From assembly GCF_008729015.1 (NCBI RefSeq), contig NZ_RKSM01000001.1, positions 2,666,001-2,730,000 on the forward strand: a stretch of 64,000 bases of DNA, read 5' to 3'. Every line of letters begins with the position of its first letter. The first letter of the stretch is position 1. Positions 34,569 through 47,247 of this stretch are shown here, piece by piece. Source of the stretch: Haloarcula sp. CBA1129. GTDB lineage: Archaea; Halobacteriota; Halobacteria; Halobacteriales; Haloarculaceae. The notes below the pieces were generated by a model. The model was not told the origin of the DNA and did not search any database. It worked only from the letters and a program-made list of their open reading frames with translations. Position numbers and translations under genes: made by a program.

Positions 34569-34822
34569 TTTGTCGGCTACCTCCCAGTTGCACTGAGCGA
34601 TCACCACAACACAAACATCGATATCGGTCCGGTCAACGTGTTCGCGCCAGCCTTGTTCTTTGCAAGTTTGGACTTATCTCGGTGTTGAGCCCCCAGTCCG
34701 TACTTCTTCAGAACCCAACAGTACTGCTGGGTACCGCTTGGTTTTAGCTACGGTGCCCAGCATTATACAGTCTCTCAGTGTACGAACAGACCGACGAAGC
34801 GCGGACAAAAGTCAGGTGTACA

Positions 34823-35074
34823 ATGCGGGCGAACGGGTACACTGACCTACTATTACTAACTGTTCTGCTACTTTTCGTTGTACCGGTCATCGCATTTCCC
34901 GCTAATCCACAGATCAACGGCGGCGTGCTAAATCCCTATGAGCATTTTCTCGGCTCTGCACTGGGACTCATCACGCCCTATATTACGCAACTGCGGAGAC
35001 TGGACTGGCTAGCGCCTACGAGGGGACTGGAAGCCCCTGTTGCGTTAGTTCGTCCTGTCAAGCTATATCAGTAG
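34823..35074 (+). CDS. Possible small membrane protein
   Basis: The 83 residues from MRANGYTDLLLL contain a hydrophobic helix (about 8-25, LLLLTVLLLFVVPVIAF) and a weaker second one (HFLGSALGLITPYIT). The C-terminal 30 residues look less protein-like. No family is recognised and no neighbour supports it. It may be a real small protein or chance coding between the insertion sequence and the rRNA operon. Confidence 0.35.
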   Translation: MRANGYTDLLLLTVLLLFVVPVIAFPANPQINGGVLNPYEHFLGSALGLITPYITQLRRLDWLAPTRGLEAPVALVRPVKLYQ

Positions 35075-35234
35075 TTCACTATCAAAGCGGATTTTATCGG
35101 CGACGTGCTCATGCCTTGGCACATTGATTGGTATGCCAGTTGGTTTCGAGCAACTTCTGTAACGCCGTCCTCACACTAAAGCGAGGCTGAAATCGAGTTA
35201 CTACCGGAATTTATCGGCGCCTAAGAGACTAAGA

Positions 35235-35310
35235 AGCCAAGGGCCGGATTTGAACCGGCGATGGGCGGCTCTGCAGGCCGCTGCGTTAGGCCAGACTCTG
35301 CCACCTTGGC
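35235..35310 (-). tRNA. tRNA-Cys (anticodon GCA)
   Basis: The acceptor GCCAAGG pairs with CCTTGGC, the anticodon stem-loop is GCGGC-CTGCAGA-GCCGC and the T arm is GCCGGTTCAAATCCGGC. The discriminator is U and CCA is not encoded. It is the distal tRNA of the rRNA region, as usual in haloarchaea. Confidence 0.95.
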
Positions 35311-35356
35311 TCGAATGTAGGTAGTCAACTCGGTCGTTTAAGCGTAGCGGATTCGA

Positions 35357-35614
35357 TCAGCCCTCGCCCTCCGACTGGCCCGGTTCACCAACCCCCTCAA
35401 CCGGAATGGTGCTGTAGATTGACGACTGTGCCTCGTCCGGAGAACTGAACTGCTCGTCGTTGACCCGAGTTAGTAGTGTAGCTAGTGGCTCGGAACCGTC
35501 TGCGTACACAAGCCGTACATCGTCGAACTCCGCTCGAGCCGTTTCGACCGACAGCGGATACGTCGCGGTTTCGAGGAGTGCCGTGAGTTCGTTCAGTTTG
35601 ACTTCTCGAGTCAT
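35357..35614 (-). CDS. DUF5789 family protein
   Basis: The 85 residues from MTREVKLNELTALLETATYPLSVETARAEFDDVRLVYADGSEPLATLLTRV look like the haloarchaeal DUF5789 family. The start at 35614 is preferred because the conserved block begins there. It lies between 5S rRNA and tRNA-Cys on the same strand. The function is unknown. Co-expression with the rRNA operon is possible, but a separate promoter may lie in the 104 bp after 5S. Confidence 0.75.
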   Translation of the reverse strand: MTREVKLNELTALLETATYPLSVETARAEFDDVRLVYADGSEPLATLLTRVNDEQFSSPDEAQSSIYSTIPVEGVGEPGQSEGEG

Positions 35615-35718
35615 ACGGAACGCTCTCAATGCAGTCGGATAGTTACGCACTGCTTAGAAATACAGAAAGCCCACTCCAGAGAGATCCCTCTCCTGAGTGG
35701 GCTATGATAGGTATGAAT

Positions 35719-35840
35719 GGTGGCGGCGAACCGCGTTTCCCAGAGGCTCGCGCACTCCAGTACTCCCCGGAACGCTGGTGGGCTTATCTTCCGTGTTCGG
35801 GATGGGTACGGGAGGCAACCCCACCGCTGTGGCCGCCTAA
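35719..35840 (-). rRNA. rrf: 5S ribosomal RNA
   Basis: The minus strand reads TTAGGCGGCCACAGCGGTGG at the 5' end and closes with GGTTCGCCGCCACC, pairing to form helix I. The internal loop ACCCATCCCGAACACGG is the universal 5S core. The length is about 122 nt. Confidence 0.95.
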
Positions 35841-35891
35841 CGTCGAGTCACGGAATCGAACCGTGAAAGTACCAGTCTCGATCAACGCTCC

Positions 35892-35933
35892 ACCGTGCGT
35901 TCGTGCGATCCAGTTTGCGCCTGGACTCGTTCA
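35892..35933 (-). other. 3' arm of 23S rRNA processing stem
   Basis: ACCGTGCGTTCGTGCG...GCCTGGACTCGTTCA pairs with 38919-38961 upstream of 23S. The conserved pairs flank an unpaired core, as expected for a bulge-helix-bulge precursor site. Confidence 0.75.
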
Positions 35934-35977
35934 GCGACGAGTTAAATCGTCGGTGAATGAGTCACAGTGCGTATGAA

Positions 35978-38899
<2,922 letters not shown>

Positions 38900-38918
38900 G
38901 TCGTTGTGACTCGTTCAA

Positions 38919-38961
38919 CTGAACGAGTCCAGTGGACGCCTGGATCGCACGTACACACGGT
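38919..38961 (-). other. 5' arm of 23S rRNA processing stem
   Basis: TGAACGAGTCCAG and CTGGATCGCACG match, in inverse, the segment at 35892-35933 with a central mismatch (TGGACGC against GCGCAAA). This would be cut by the tRNA-splicing endonuclease. Confidence 0.75.
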
Positions 38962-39105
38962 TTCATATTCGCCCCCAAGGTGGAGATGGTGGGCGAATCG
39001 ACCCTTCCCAAGCGCGGTTTCACCCGGCTTGGTGCATCTGTCGTCGTACCACACCCGAACGCCGTCCCGCACTTAAGGGGCACGGTTCGAGGCTGGCACG
39101 TCGTA

Positions 39106-39177
39106 TGGACCCACTGGGATTTGAACCCAGGGCCTCCGCCTTGCAAAGGCGGCGCTCTCCCGCTGAGCTATGGGCCC
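39106..39177 (-). tRNA. tRNA-Ala (anticodon UGC) in the 16S-23S spacer
   Basis: The acceptor GGGCCCA pairs with TGGGTCC, the anticodon stem-loop is CCGCC-TTTGCAA-GGCGG and the T arm is CTGGGTTCAAATCCCAG. The discriminator is A and CCA is not encoded. This is the standard spacer tRNA of archaeal rRNA operons. Confidence 0.96.
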
Positions 39178-39193
39178 GGCAGATCCGCACGGT

Positions 39194-39245
39194 TGTTAGC
39201 CCTGATAGTTCATAGGTGCCCGGACGACGGGTGTTCTCGAACACC
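39194..39245 (-). other. 3' arm of 16S rRNA processing stem
   Basis: This 52-nt segment is complementary to 40825-40876 over nearly its full length. Pairs TGTTAGCCCTGATAGTT/AACTATCAGGGCTAACA and GGTGTTCTCGAACACC-like ends enclose internal mismatches typical of bulge-helix-bulge cleavage. Confidence 0.85.
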
Positions 39246-39283
39246 GAAAGGTGGGTTGGGGCAAAGCCCCAATCCCGATCAGT

Positions 39284-40755
<1,472 letters not shown>

Positions 40756-40824
40756 GTATCCCGGCGCAAGGCCGGGGGGTTAGGCGGGATCACACCCATA
40801 TAATGGGTGTGGTCGCTATCGAAG

Positions 40825-40876
40825 GGTGTTCGAGGACACCCGTCGACCGAGTGTCACCGAACTATCAGGGCTAACA
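40825..40876 (-). other. 5' arm of 16S rRNA processing stem
   Basis: Inverse complement of 39194-39245 as described there. It lies about 70 bases upstream of mature 16S. Confidence 0.85.
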
Positions 40877-40941
40877 TCAGATTCCATCTTGACGGCGGAC
40901 CGCAGGGGTGGAATCCTCATTTCTTCGGACCTGATTGTTGT

Positions 40942-40967
40942 CTCGAAGCCACCATAAAGGCTTCGAG
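40942..40967 (-). promoter_or_regulatory. Promoter-proximal rrn promoter, TATA inside a perfect inverted repeat
   Basis: CTCGAAGCC (40942-40950) and GGCTTCGAG (40959-40967) form a perfect 9-bp inverted repeat around ACCATAAA, whose complement TTTATGGT is the TATA box. It lies about 190 bases upstream of 16S and differs from the three distal repeats. Confidence 0.6.
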
Positions 40968-41050
40968 TTTCGTTGGCGAGGCGATCCCGCCTGGTCCGTG
41001 TCGGTAGGGTTTGACACCCCGACCGAACGTCGTTCGCGTTCACTCCGAGC

Positions 41051-41076
41051 GCCCTGTTACACTTAAGGGCGTCGGA
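41051..41076 (-). promoter_or_regulatory. rrn promoter repeat 2
   Basis: On the minus strand TCCGACGCCCTTAAGTGTAACAGGGC. TTAAG is the TATA core with the conserved CCGACG upstream, as in other haloarchaeal rRNA promoters. Confidence 0.8.
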
Positions 41077-41130
41077 TTAGGACTTGCGTCGAACCACACG
41101 ACACGAGTGACCTTTGCGTTCATTCCGAAC

Positions 41131-41156
41131 GCCCTGTTACGTTTAAGCGCGTCGGA
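41131..41156 (-). promoter_or_regulatory. rrn promoter repeat 3
   Basis: TCCGACGCGCTTAAACGTAACAGGGC on the minus strand, exactly 80 bp from the next copy. Similarity extends about 20 bases downstream of the TATA core. Confidence 0.8.
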
Positions 41157-41215
41157 ACTGGTTCGTTCGGGGGACATCTCCCCTGACCGTGTTCGCATTA
41201 CATTCCGATGGGTGA

Positions 41216-41236
41216 GCCACACTTAATCCCGTCGAA
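41216..41236 (-). promoter_or_regulatory. rrn promoter repeat 4 (distal)
   Basis: TTCGACGGGATTAAGTGTGGC on the minus strand, 84 bp from repeat 3. It keeps the TTCGACG and TTAAGTGT parts but not the ACAGGGC end. Beyond it, 41237-41417 shows no gene. Confidence 0.7.
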
Positions 41237-41417
41237 GGAAATCACCCGCGAGACAGGATTGCACGAGTGTGAGTGTCCCACATATGTACAGACGAAACGA
41301 CGGGCTATCAGAACAGGTGGGACTGCGACCAATCGGCGCATGGCCTCTCGCGCACACGCGAGCGTAACACAACCGAGAGGGATACGATGTCGTCTCCGAA
41401 AATGTCGGAAATACGGC

Positions 41418-41726
41418 CTAGATCTCGTCTAGGTGTTCAACGCCCTGTTTCGAGACGTTCCCTTTCGTGATGTCACCGGGCATCCAGTCGGGTTTATCGT
41501 CCGGCGCCTCCTCGACCCATGCCCACGCTTCGTAGATGTGGACTTTGTGGGTCCCTTTCTCTCGTAGTCGTATTTCCTCAGGGTCAGCCTGATCTTCACC
41601 GTCGGCCGGCTCGAGTCGACGTGCTGCCTTCAACGCAGCCTGTCGAGGTGTTCCGCCGGAGAAGACGCTCGATTCGTCACCGTCTTCGCGCAGTGCGAAG
41701 TTGCGCTTGTCACTGTCGGGTGCCAT
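41418..41726 (-). CDS. MC1 family chromosomal DNA-binding protein
   Basis: The 102 residues start MAPDSDKRNFALRE and match MC1. The marks are NFALREDGDESSVFSGGTPRQAALKAARRL, LREKGTHKVHIYEAWAWVEEAP, and the DMPGDI-like PDWMPGDITKGNVSKQGVEHL. MC1 is a small monomeric protein that bends DNA and helps compact archaeal chromosomes. The start at 41726 is chosen from the family N-terminus, and the longer frame adds promoter sequence. The TATA-like GTATATTTATG (about 41766-41776) gives a transcript start some 20 bases before the ATG. Confidence 0.92.
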   Translation of the reverse strand: MAPDSDKRNFALREDGDESSVFSGGTPRQAALKAARRLEPADGEDQADPEEIRLREKGTHKVHIYEAWAWVEEAPDDKPDWMPGDITKGNVSKQGVEHLDEI

Positions 41727-41973
41727 GGATTTCACCGCTCCATGCCAATTCAGCACATGCCAGAACATAAATATACCCCCCAATCCGCCCTCCGTCGGGG
41801 GGTGTTTTTATACAGTGGAGACACTACGTGTCGATCCAGACCTGCAAACCGGCTGGTTCAGGCCGGATATGCGGGTCGAAATCGTCACGCGCGCCAGAAA
41901 ACCACCAGCCAGCGGCCGGCGGCACGGTAGACTTAAGTGTATCCTGCGGTGAAGTGCGGAGTAGGATAGCGCG

Positions 41974-42171
41974 ATGGTGCGAAAGAAGAAGCTCAGCCCA
42001 AGTGGCGCCAAAGATGAGGACGGCGAGTACCACAACGTACATATCAACATTCACGAAGACGAGCTAGCCGTCGCCGGGATGGAAATTGGCGACGAGGTGT
42101 TCGTTCGCGTCCGTGACAACAAAATTATTATCCAGAAGGCCGACCCCGAAGAGGTCGAACACGACTTTTAA
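41974..42171 (+). CDS. Small AbrB/SpoVT-like DNA-binding protein
   Basis: The 65 residues MVRKKKLSPSG...VHINIHEDELAVAGMEIGDEVFVRVRDNKIIIQKA have the swapped-hairpin AbrB pattern, with the strand-turn EIGDEVFVRVRDNKIII. The basic N-terminal MVRKKK may contact DNA. It diverges from the MC1 gene across 247 bp. A TATA-like ACTTAAGTG (about 41931-41939) lies 35-40 bases upstream. It may be an abundant chromatin or transcription factor, and its targets are unknown. Confidence 0.8.
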   Translation: MVRKKKLSPSGAKDEDGEYHNVHINIHEDELAVAGMEIGDEVFVRVRDNKIIIQKADPEEVEHDF

Positions 42172-42276
42172 CTCCATATCGACGGTGACACAGTGCCACT
42201 GGGCGGGGCTGTTGGGGCCGATGCCCGGAATCGGTCGTTCACCACCGTTCTTCAAGCCAACCCGACCACCCACACA

Positions 42277-43329
42277 ATGAGACCTTACGATATCGCGAAG
42301 CCATTCCTGTTTGCCCTGCCAGCAGAGACCGCTAACCGAAGCATCCACCGACTGCTGGCGGCAGTCGACGGAACGCAGGTCGCCGACGTGATGGCCGACC
42401 GCTACACCGTCGCTGACGACCGACTCACTGTAGAGGCCTTCGGCCACACCTTCGACAACCCCGTCGGTGTCGCCGCCGGATTCGACAAGAACGCCACCAT
42501 TCCCGGAACGCTGGCATCGCTTGGTTTCGGCTTCGCCGAAGTCGGTGGTGTCACGGCCGAGCCACAGACCGGCAACGCCCGCCCGCGGATGTTCCGGCTC
42601 AAAGAGGACGAGGCCATCATCAACCGGATGGGGCTGAACAACGACGGAGCCACCGTTATCGGCGAGCGATTGAAGAACGTCGACGCACCCTTCCCAGTCG
42701 GCGTCAACATCGCCAAGACGGAACACGTCGGAACAGAGGCCGCCCCTGACGACTACCGGACAACGTACGAACACGTCGCGGAGGGCGGGGACTTCTTCGT
42801 CGTCAACGTCTCCTGTCCCAACTCCGAGGGGTTCGAAGAACTCCAGAACCGGGATGCGATGGAGGCCATCCTCAGCGAGCTACAGGACGCGGGCGCGGCC
42901 CCGCTGCTCGTGAAGCTCTCGCCGGACCTCCCCGAGCCGGCAGTCGAGGATGCGCTGGATCTGGTGACCGAACTGGACCTAGACGGCGTCGTCGCGACTA
43001 ACACGACAACGGAACGGCCCGCCAGCCTGCGCTCGCCGAATGCCGTCGAGACGGGTGGTCTTTCCGGGAAACCAATCGAGAACGAGGCGACTGAGATGGT
43101 CAGGTTCGTCGCCGAGCGCGTCGACGTGCCCGTCGTCGGCGTCGGCGGTGTCTCGACGGCTGAGGGCGCATACCGGAAGGTCCGCGCCGGGGCCTCGCTC
43201 GTCCAGCTGTACACCGGCCTAGTCTATCGCGGCCCGTCCATCGCCCGCGAGATCAACGAGGGGTTGCTTGACCTGCTCGTGGAGGACGGCTTCGACTCGG
43301 TCGAAGACGCCGTCGGCGCGGACCTGTAG
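42277..43329 (+). CDS. pyrD: PyrD, dihydroorotate dehydrogenase, class 2-like with catalytic-site Cys
   Basis: This enzyme oxidises dihydroorotate to orotate in pyrimidine synthesis. The 350 residues include the class 2 N-terminal membrane-association helices (MRPYDIAKPFLFALPAETANRSIHRLL), GVAAGFDKNA, PQTGNARPRMFRL, INRMGLNNDG, VKLSPDL, ATNTTTERP and the FMN phosphate site GVGGVSTAEGAYRKVRAGASLVQLYTGLVYRGP. At the catalytic base NVSCPN has Cys (C180), where quinone-dependent class 2 enzymes usually have Ser (NISSPN). The start at 42277 fits the family N-terminus. Confidence 0.93.
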   Translation: MRPYDIAKPFLFALPAETANRSIHRLLAAVDGTQVADVMADRYTVADDRLTVEAFGHTFDNPVGVAAGFDKNATIPGTLASLGFGFAEVGGVTAEPQTGNARPRMFRLKEDEAIINRMGLNNDGATVIGERLKNVDAPFPVGVNIAKTEHVGTEAAPDDYRTTYEHVAEGGDFFVVNVSCPNSEGFEELQNRDAMEAILSELQDAGAAPLLVKLSPDLPEPAVEDALDLVTELDLDGVVATNTTTERPASLRSPNAVETGGLSGKPIENEATEMVRFVAERVDVPVVGVGGVSTAEGAYRKVRAGASLVQLYTGLVYRGPSIAREINEGLLDLLVEDGFDSVEDAVGADL

Positions 43330-43368
43330 CCGGCGAATGTTGAAGTACAGTTGCGGCGAATCACCAGC

Positions 43369-43848
43369 ATGACCGACAGCCCCCGAACACTGCATATCGC
43401 TTCTTGGGACGACCGATTTCTCGCGTGGCTCCTCGACATCCTGCTCGTTGGTGTCGTCCTCTCTGCGCTGGGCCAAGCCGCAGGTGTATTCTCGCTACTG
43501 ACTGGAGGCCTCTCGCTTACGACCCCCGCCACCGGCCTGAACGGTCTCGGTTTGTTCGTGTACTGGACTGTACTCGAAGGCCGACAGGGTCAGTCAGCCG
43601 GCAAGATAGTCATGAACATCGCCGTCACAGACGAGCGTGGCGATGCCATCGGCTACGGTACGGCAGCCATCGAGAGCTTCGGGAAGGCGTTCCTGCTTCC
43701 CATAGACATCCTCGTGGGCTGGCTTGCCTACGAGGAGGAGGGGTTGCGGCTGTTCAACAAACTCTCCTCGACTATTGTCGTCGAAACCGACGAAGAGGAA
43801 ACAGGAAAACCGAGCGACGTGGAGTACGTCTACCCGAATGACGGGTAG
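43369..43848 (+). CDS. RDD family membrane protein
   Basis: The 159 residues have an RDD-type motif near the start (WDDRFLAWLLDILLVG) and three hydrophobic segments (about 17-40, 45-70, 105-122). The family signature SAGKIVMNIAVTDERGDAIGYGTAAIE is present after the second helix. RDD proteins are membrane proteins, some implicated in ion or metabolite transport, with mostly unknown roles. It follows pyrD by 39 bp on the same strand and may be co-transcribed. The acidic C-terminus is cytoplasmic. Confidence 0.85.
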   Translation: MTDSPRTLHIASWDDRFLAWLLDILLVGVVLSALGQAAGVFSLLTGGLSLTTPATGLNGLGLFVYWTVLEGRQGQSAGKIVMNIAVTDERGDAIGYGTAAIESFGKAFLLPIDILVGWLAYEEEGLRLFNKLSSTIVVETDEEETGKPSDVEYVYPNDG

Positions 43849-43871
43849 CGGTCTGGCTCTCGCAGTCGAAC

Positions 43872-45623
43872 TTATTTCAGCGCGTCCAGTCGGAACTCGA
43901 ACGCGGCGACTGGCAGTTCTAAGTCGTGCTCGACGAGCACCTTCGGGTGGAGTTCACCGATGACGCCGACTACCTCCCCGTCAAGGACGACGTCGGCGAC
44001 GCGGCCGCCGATGAACGACGGATGCGTGGTCGCGGGCGTTTTGAGGTCCTTGTCGAAGGCGTCGGCCAGCGCCTGCAGGCGAGCCTTGGCGTCCTCGTAG
44101 GAGGCGTCTGTGCGCGCGAGCGCGGCGGCAACGGTACGGTGTTCGGCGACACCGGTGTTCTCCGAGTCATCGAGACCCGCCGCCAGCCCAATCTCGGCGA
44201 GGTCCTGCGGGTAGCTCCGGTGGGTGTTGTTCTCAAGCACCATCATGATGGAGGGGAGCGCCCACGTCCGGAGGATGGTGTAGTCCTCGCTGTAGGGTTC
44301 CTGAATGGTGACCGGGTCGGATAGGCCGACGACGCCGTCGGCCTGCTCGTCGGTCCCCGGAACCGACAGCCCCATCCGCTCGAAGTTCTCGGCTTCGTTT
44401 ATCATGTGGAAGTTCAGCAGGTCTTCGAAGCCCAAGCCGACCAGAGCGTCCCGGGCGGCGTCCTCCAGTCTAGACCGCTCGTGGCGGCCGCCGACTGTCG
44501 AGACATCGGGGTAGGTCGGTTCGAGGCTGTTGAACCCGAGCGCCCGCCCGATGTCATCGATGATATCGAGCGGGTGGATGACGTCAACGCGGTAGGGTGG
44601 CACCTCGACGTCGTAGGCCACGCCATCGTCAGATTTCGTCTCGGTCGCATCGAGGCCCGCGCGCTCAGCGTAATCGATGACTTCGCGCTCGTCCAGCGAG
44701 ACACCAAGGATGGACTCGATGCGGTCGTGGGTGACCGTCTTCGTCCGCACGGCGAAATCCGGGCGCTCCAGGGTTTTGCCAGCGTATTCGCCGGGCGCGT
44801 CGTCGGCGTAGGACACGTCGACCTTCTCGACCTGACCGCCGCGGGCGGCAAGCGCGTAGCAGACGATGTTACACATGTGGTCGATGGTCCACTGGTCGGT
44901 CCCGGTCATCTCGATGAACAGGTCCCGTGAGTCGACGCTGACCTCGGTCCGGCGGCCGTTGATGACCGGCGGGAACGAGAACAGCCCGATGGCGTCGTAG
45001 ATGGCCGGCACGCGGTCGAAGTCGGCCACGAGGTCGCCGTATGTCTGGCCGGTCTCGTGAGAAGCCATGACCTCACTGGGGGTCATCTCCGCGTCGGCGT
45101 CCAGCGGGACGAACGTCGCCTCATCGGGGTCGGCGCTGGTGTAGGTGATGGACTTGCCCGTCTCGTCTGTGACCGAATCGCCTTTGAGCATGGTGAGGTC
45201 GTGGACGCCGATAGCGCCTTTCGCCCGCTTGCGCCCCATCGTCGCGTGGAGCTTCTCCTGTAGCTGGATGAGCGACTCCAGCGCGGCCTCGTCCATATCC
45301 AGCCCGCGGACGATAGCGCCGGTGACGTAGGGTCGCTCCTCGGGCTGGTCCTCGACCTCGATGGTCCAGTCAGCGCTATTCGTGTTGGGGATGTCTACCC
45401 CGCGGTCGTCGCCGTAATGATACCGCAGGGAGCGAGCAACACCCTCGACCGAGAGACGGTCCAGTCGGTCCGGTGCGAACTCTAGTTGGAACTCGTCGTC
45501 CTCGGTCCAGCCCTCGAATTCGAGGCCGAGATCGAACAGGTCAGACTTGAGTTCGTCGTCGTCTTTCTCGTCGTGACCGGTCAGATACCGCAGTTCGTCG
45601 GGGTCAACATCGACGACCGGCAT
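43872..45623 (-). CDS. pheT: PheT, phenylalanyl-tRNA synthetase beta subunit (archaeal type)
   Basis: The 583-residue archaeal/eukaryal-type beta subunit has the B1-like N-terminal domain (MPVVDVDPDELRYLTG), B3/B4 editing region with FSFPPVINGRRTEVSVDSRDLFIEMTGTD, B5 domain (YADDAPGEYAGKTLERPDF) and the catalytic-like domain (HPLDIIDDIGRALGFNSLEPTYP, WALPSIMMVLENNTHRSYPQDLAEIG). It forms the alpha2beta2 enzyme that charges tRNA-Phe. It overlaps pheS by 3 bases, so both are translated from one mRNA controlled by the upstream leader. Confidence 0.96.
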   Translation of the reverse strand: MPVVDVDPDELRYLTGHDEKDDDELKSDLFDLGLEFEGWTEDDEFQLEFAPDRLDRLSVEGVARSLRYHYGDDRGVDIPNTNSADWTIEVEDQPEERPYVTGAIVRGLDMDEAALESLIQLQEKLHATMGRKRAKGAIGVHDLTMLKGDSVTDETGKSITYTSADPDEATFVPLDADAEMTPSEVMASHETGQTYGDLVADFDRVPAIYDAIGLFSFPPVINGRRTEVSVDSRDLFIEMTGTDQWTIDHMCNIVCYALAARGGQVEKVDVSYADDAPGEYAGKTLERPDFAVRTKTVTHDRIESILGVSLDEREVIDYAERAGLDATETKSDDGVAYDVEVPPYRVDVIHPLDIIDDIGRALGFNSLEPTYPDVSTVGGRHERSRLEDAARDALVGLGFEDLLNFHMINEAENFERMGLSVPGTDEQADGVVGLSDPVTIQEPYSEDYTILRTWALPSIMMVLENNTHRSYPQDLAEIGLAAGLDDSENTGVAEHRTVAAALARTDASYEDAKARLQALADAFDKDLKTPATTHPSFIGGRVADVVLDGEVVGVIGELHPKVLVEHDLELPVAAFEFRLDALK

Positions 45624-47134
45624 CAGCGCATCACCTCCGTCTCCCGCAGCAGTTCAAGATCACACAGCGTCCCGTGTACGTCGCGGATGTCTTCGAAGCC
45701 GTACATGAGCATGAGTAGTCGTTCGAGCGAGAGACCCCACGCCATCACGTCGCAGTCGACGCCAAGCGGCGTGAGCACCTCGTCGCGGAAGATACCGGAG
45801 TTCCCGACTTCGACGACCTCACCGGTCTTGGGGTGGGTACCGAACAGTTCGAAGCTCGGCTCCGTGTAGGGGTTGTAGTGAGGCTTGAACTCCAGATCAG
45901 TGATGCCGAACTGTTCGTAGAACTCCGTGAACGTCCCCATCAGGTCCCGCACGGAGAGATCTTCGGCCATCACCCAGCCCTCGATCTGGAAGAACTCCAG
46001 CAGGTGTGTCGGGTCGAGCGTGTCGTTGCGGTACACCTTCTCGACGCTGAAGTAGCGTTCGGGCGGGTCGAGTTCGCCGACTTGGTGGCCGGAGAGATAC
46101 CGCATCGACAGCGATGTGGTGTGGCCACGCAAGTCCATCCCGCGAGCAATGTTCTCGGTCCACGGCGAGTGATACCCCTCGCCGTCGGGGCCGACACCCT
46201 CCTTGTGCGCCGAGCGGACCCGCTCGACGAGGTCCGGGGGGAGGTGACCGATCTCCTCTGGTTCCTCCAGCGCGAACTGGTCCCAGTGGGTTCGGGCCGG
46301 GTGGTCCTGTGGCATGAACAGGCAGTCGTTAATCCAGAACTGGGCGTCGGCGTGGGGGCCTTCCATCTCGGAGAAGCCCATCCCGACGAGCGTGTCCTTC
46401 ACGCGGTTGGCCGTCTGGCGGAGGATGTGTTCCTTGCCGTGGCTCACGTCCTCGGCGTCGGCCTCGACATTGTACTCAGTGAAGGCCACGTCCTCCCACT
46501 CGCCGCTGGTGAGCATCTCGGGCGTGAGCTGGTCGACGGTCTCGGCAGCTTCGACGCCCTCCATCAGCGCGGTGACGCCGTCGTCGGTGAGTTTGATCGA
46601 GCGAACAGTCTCCTCGCGGACGTTGAGGAGGCCACGCCGTTCCAGTTGGTCGAGCGCATCCGAGTCGGCATCGTCAACGCGTCCGTCGGCAACGGCCTCA
46701 AGCGCCAGCATCTCGGGATCGGACCCGGGGTCGGCGTCAGCGTTGGCCGTGATCTCGCCGCTGTCGATCTCGCCGTAGGCCTTGCGGGCGTAGTTCGAGA
46801 GCGCGATGTCGACCGCGCCGCCTTCGAGGCCCGAGGCCCCGATAGCCTGTCCCATCTGGACTGGGCCGTCGGCCGCGCCAGCGTCGATAGCTGCCTCGTA
46901 GAGGTCTTGTTCGGGCAAGCTCTCACGGACGTACTGGTCGCCTTCCTCGGTGAGTTCGTAGTGTTCGAGCGTCTCTTCTGTGACGGAGAGCAGTCCATCG
47001 GCTTCGAGTTCGAACGCCGCTCTGGTGACCGCTTCCGGCTTGAGATCGGCTTCTTCGGCCACGTCGTCGATACGCCTGTCTTCCTGTGCGTCGGCGGCCT
47101 GCAGGACAGCCACCTGTGCCTGTGGTCGTTTCAT
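45623..47134 (-). CDS. pheS: PheS, phenylalanyl-tRNA synthetase alpha subunit
   Basis: The 503 residues comprise N-terminal winged-helix domains (IDDVAEEADLKPEAVTRAAFELEADGLLSVTEE and two further similar blocks up to about 200) and the class II core. The core includes motif 2-like YRNDTLDPTHLLEFFQIEGWVMAEDL, a motif 1 region MGFSEMEGPHADAQFWINDCLFMPQDHPAR, and the motif 3 GLSLERLLMLMYGFEDIRD. It supplies the Phe-binding and adenylation site. The ATG at 47134 follows a 190-nt leader that encodes a Phe-rich peptide. It is co-transcribed with pheT. Confidence 0.96.
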   Translation of the reverse strand: MKRPQAQVAVLQAADAQEDRRIDDVAEEADLKPEAVTRAAFELEADGLLSVTEETLEHYELTEEGDQYVRESLPEQDLYEAAIDAGAADGPVQMGQAIGASGLEGGAVDIALSNYARKAYGEIDSGEITANADADPGSDPEMLALEAVADGRVDDADSDALDQLERRGLLNVREETVRSIKLTDDGVTALMEGVEAAETVDQLTPEMLTSGEWEDVAFTEYNVEADAEDVSHGKEHILRQTANRVKDTLVGMGFSEMEGPHADAQFWINDCLFMPQDHPARTHWDQFALEEPEEIGHLPPDLVERVRSAHKEGVGPDGEGYHSPWTENIARGMDLRGHTTSLSMRYLSGHQVGELDPPERYFSVEKVYRNDTLDPTHLLEFFQIEGWVMAEDLSVRDLMGTFTEFYEQFGITDLEFKPHYNPYTEPSFELFGTHPKTGEVVEVGNSGIFRDEVLTPLGVDCDVMAWGLSLERLLMLMYGFEDIRDVHGTLCDLELLRETEVMR

Positions 47135-47207
47135 ACGGGTGTCTCGGTCTTGTGGGATAACCGCGGGTCGCTCAGTTAACGGTTCTCACTTCCTGTTCGC
47201 GGTTTCG

Positions 47208-47235
47208 TCCGACCACGCCTCTCGGCGCCGTCGGA
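47208..47235 (-). terminator. Hairpin with GAGA loop in pheST leader (attenuator candidate)
   Basis: TCCGACGGCGCC-GAGA-GGCGTGGTCGGA forms a 6-bp outer and 5-bp inner stem separated by one G-G mismatch, closed by a GNRA-type loop. It begins 12 bases after the leader peptide stop. No clear U run follows, so a stalled-ribosome or structural switch is as likely as simple termination. Confidence 0.5.
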
Positions 47236-47247
47236 GTCCACACACGA

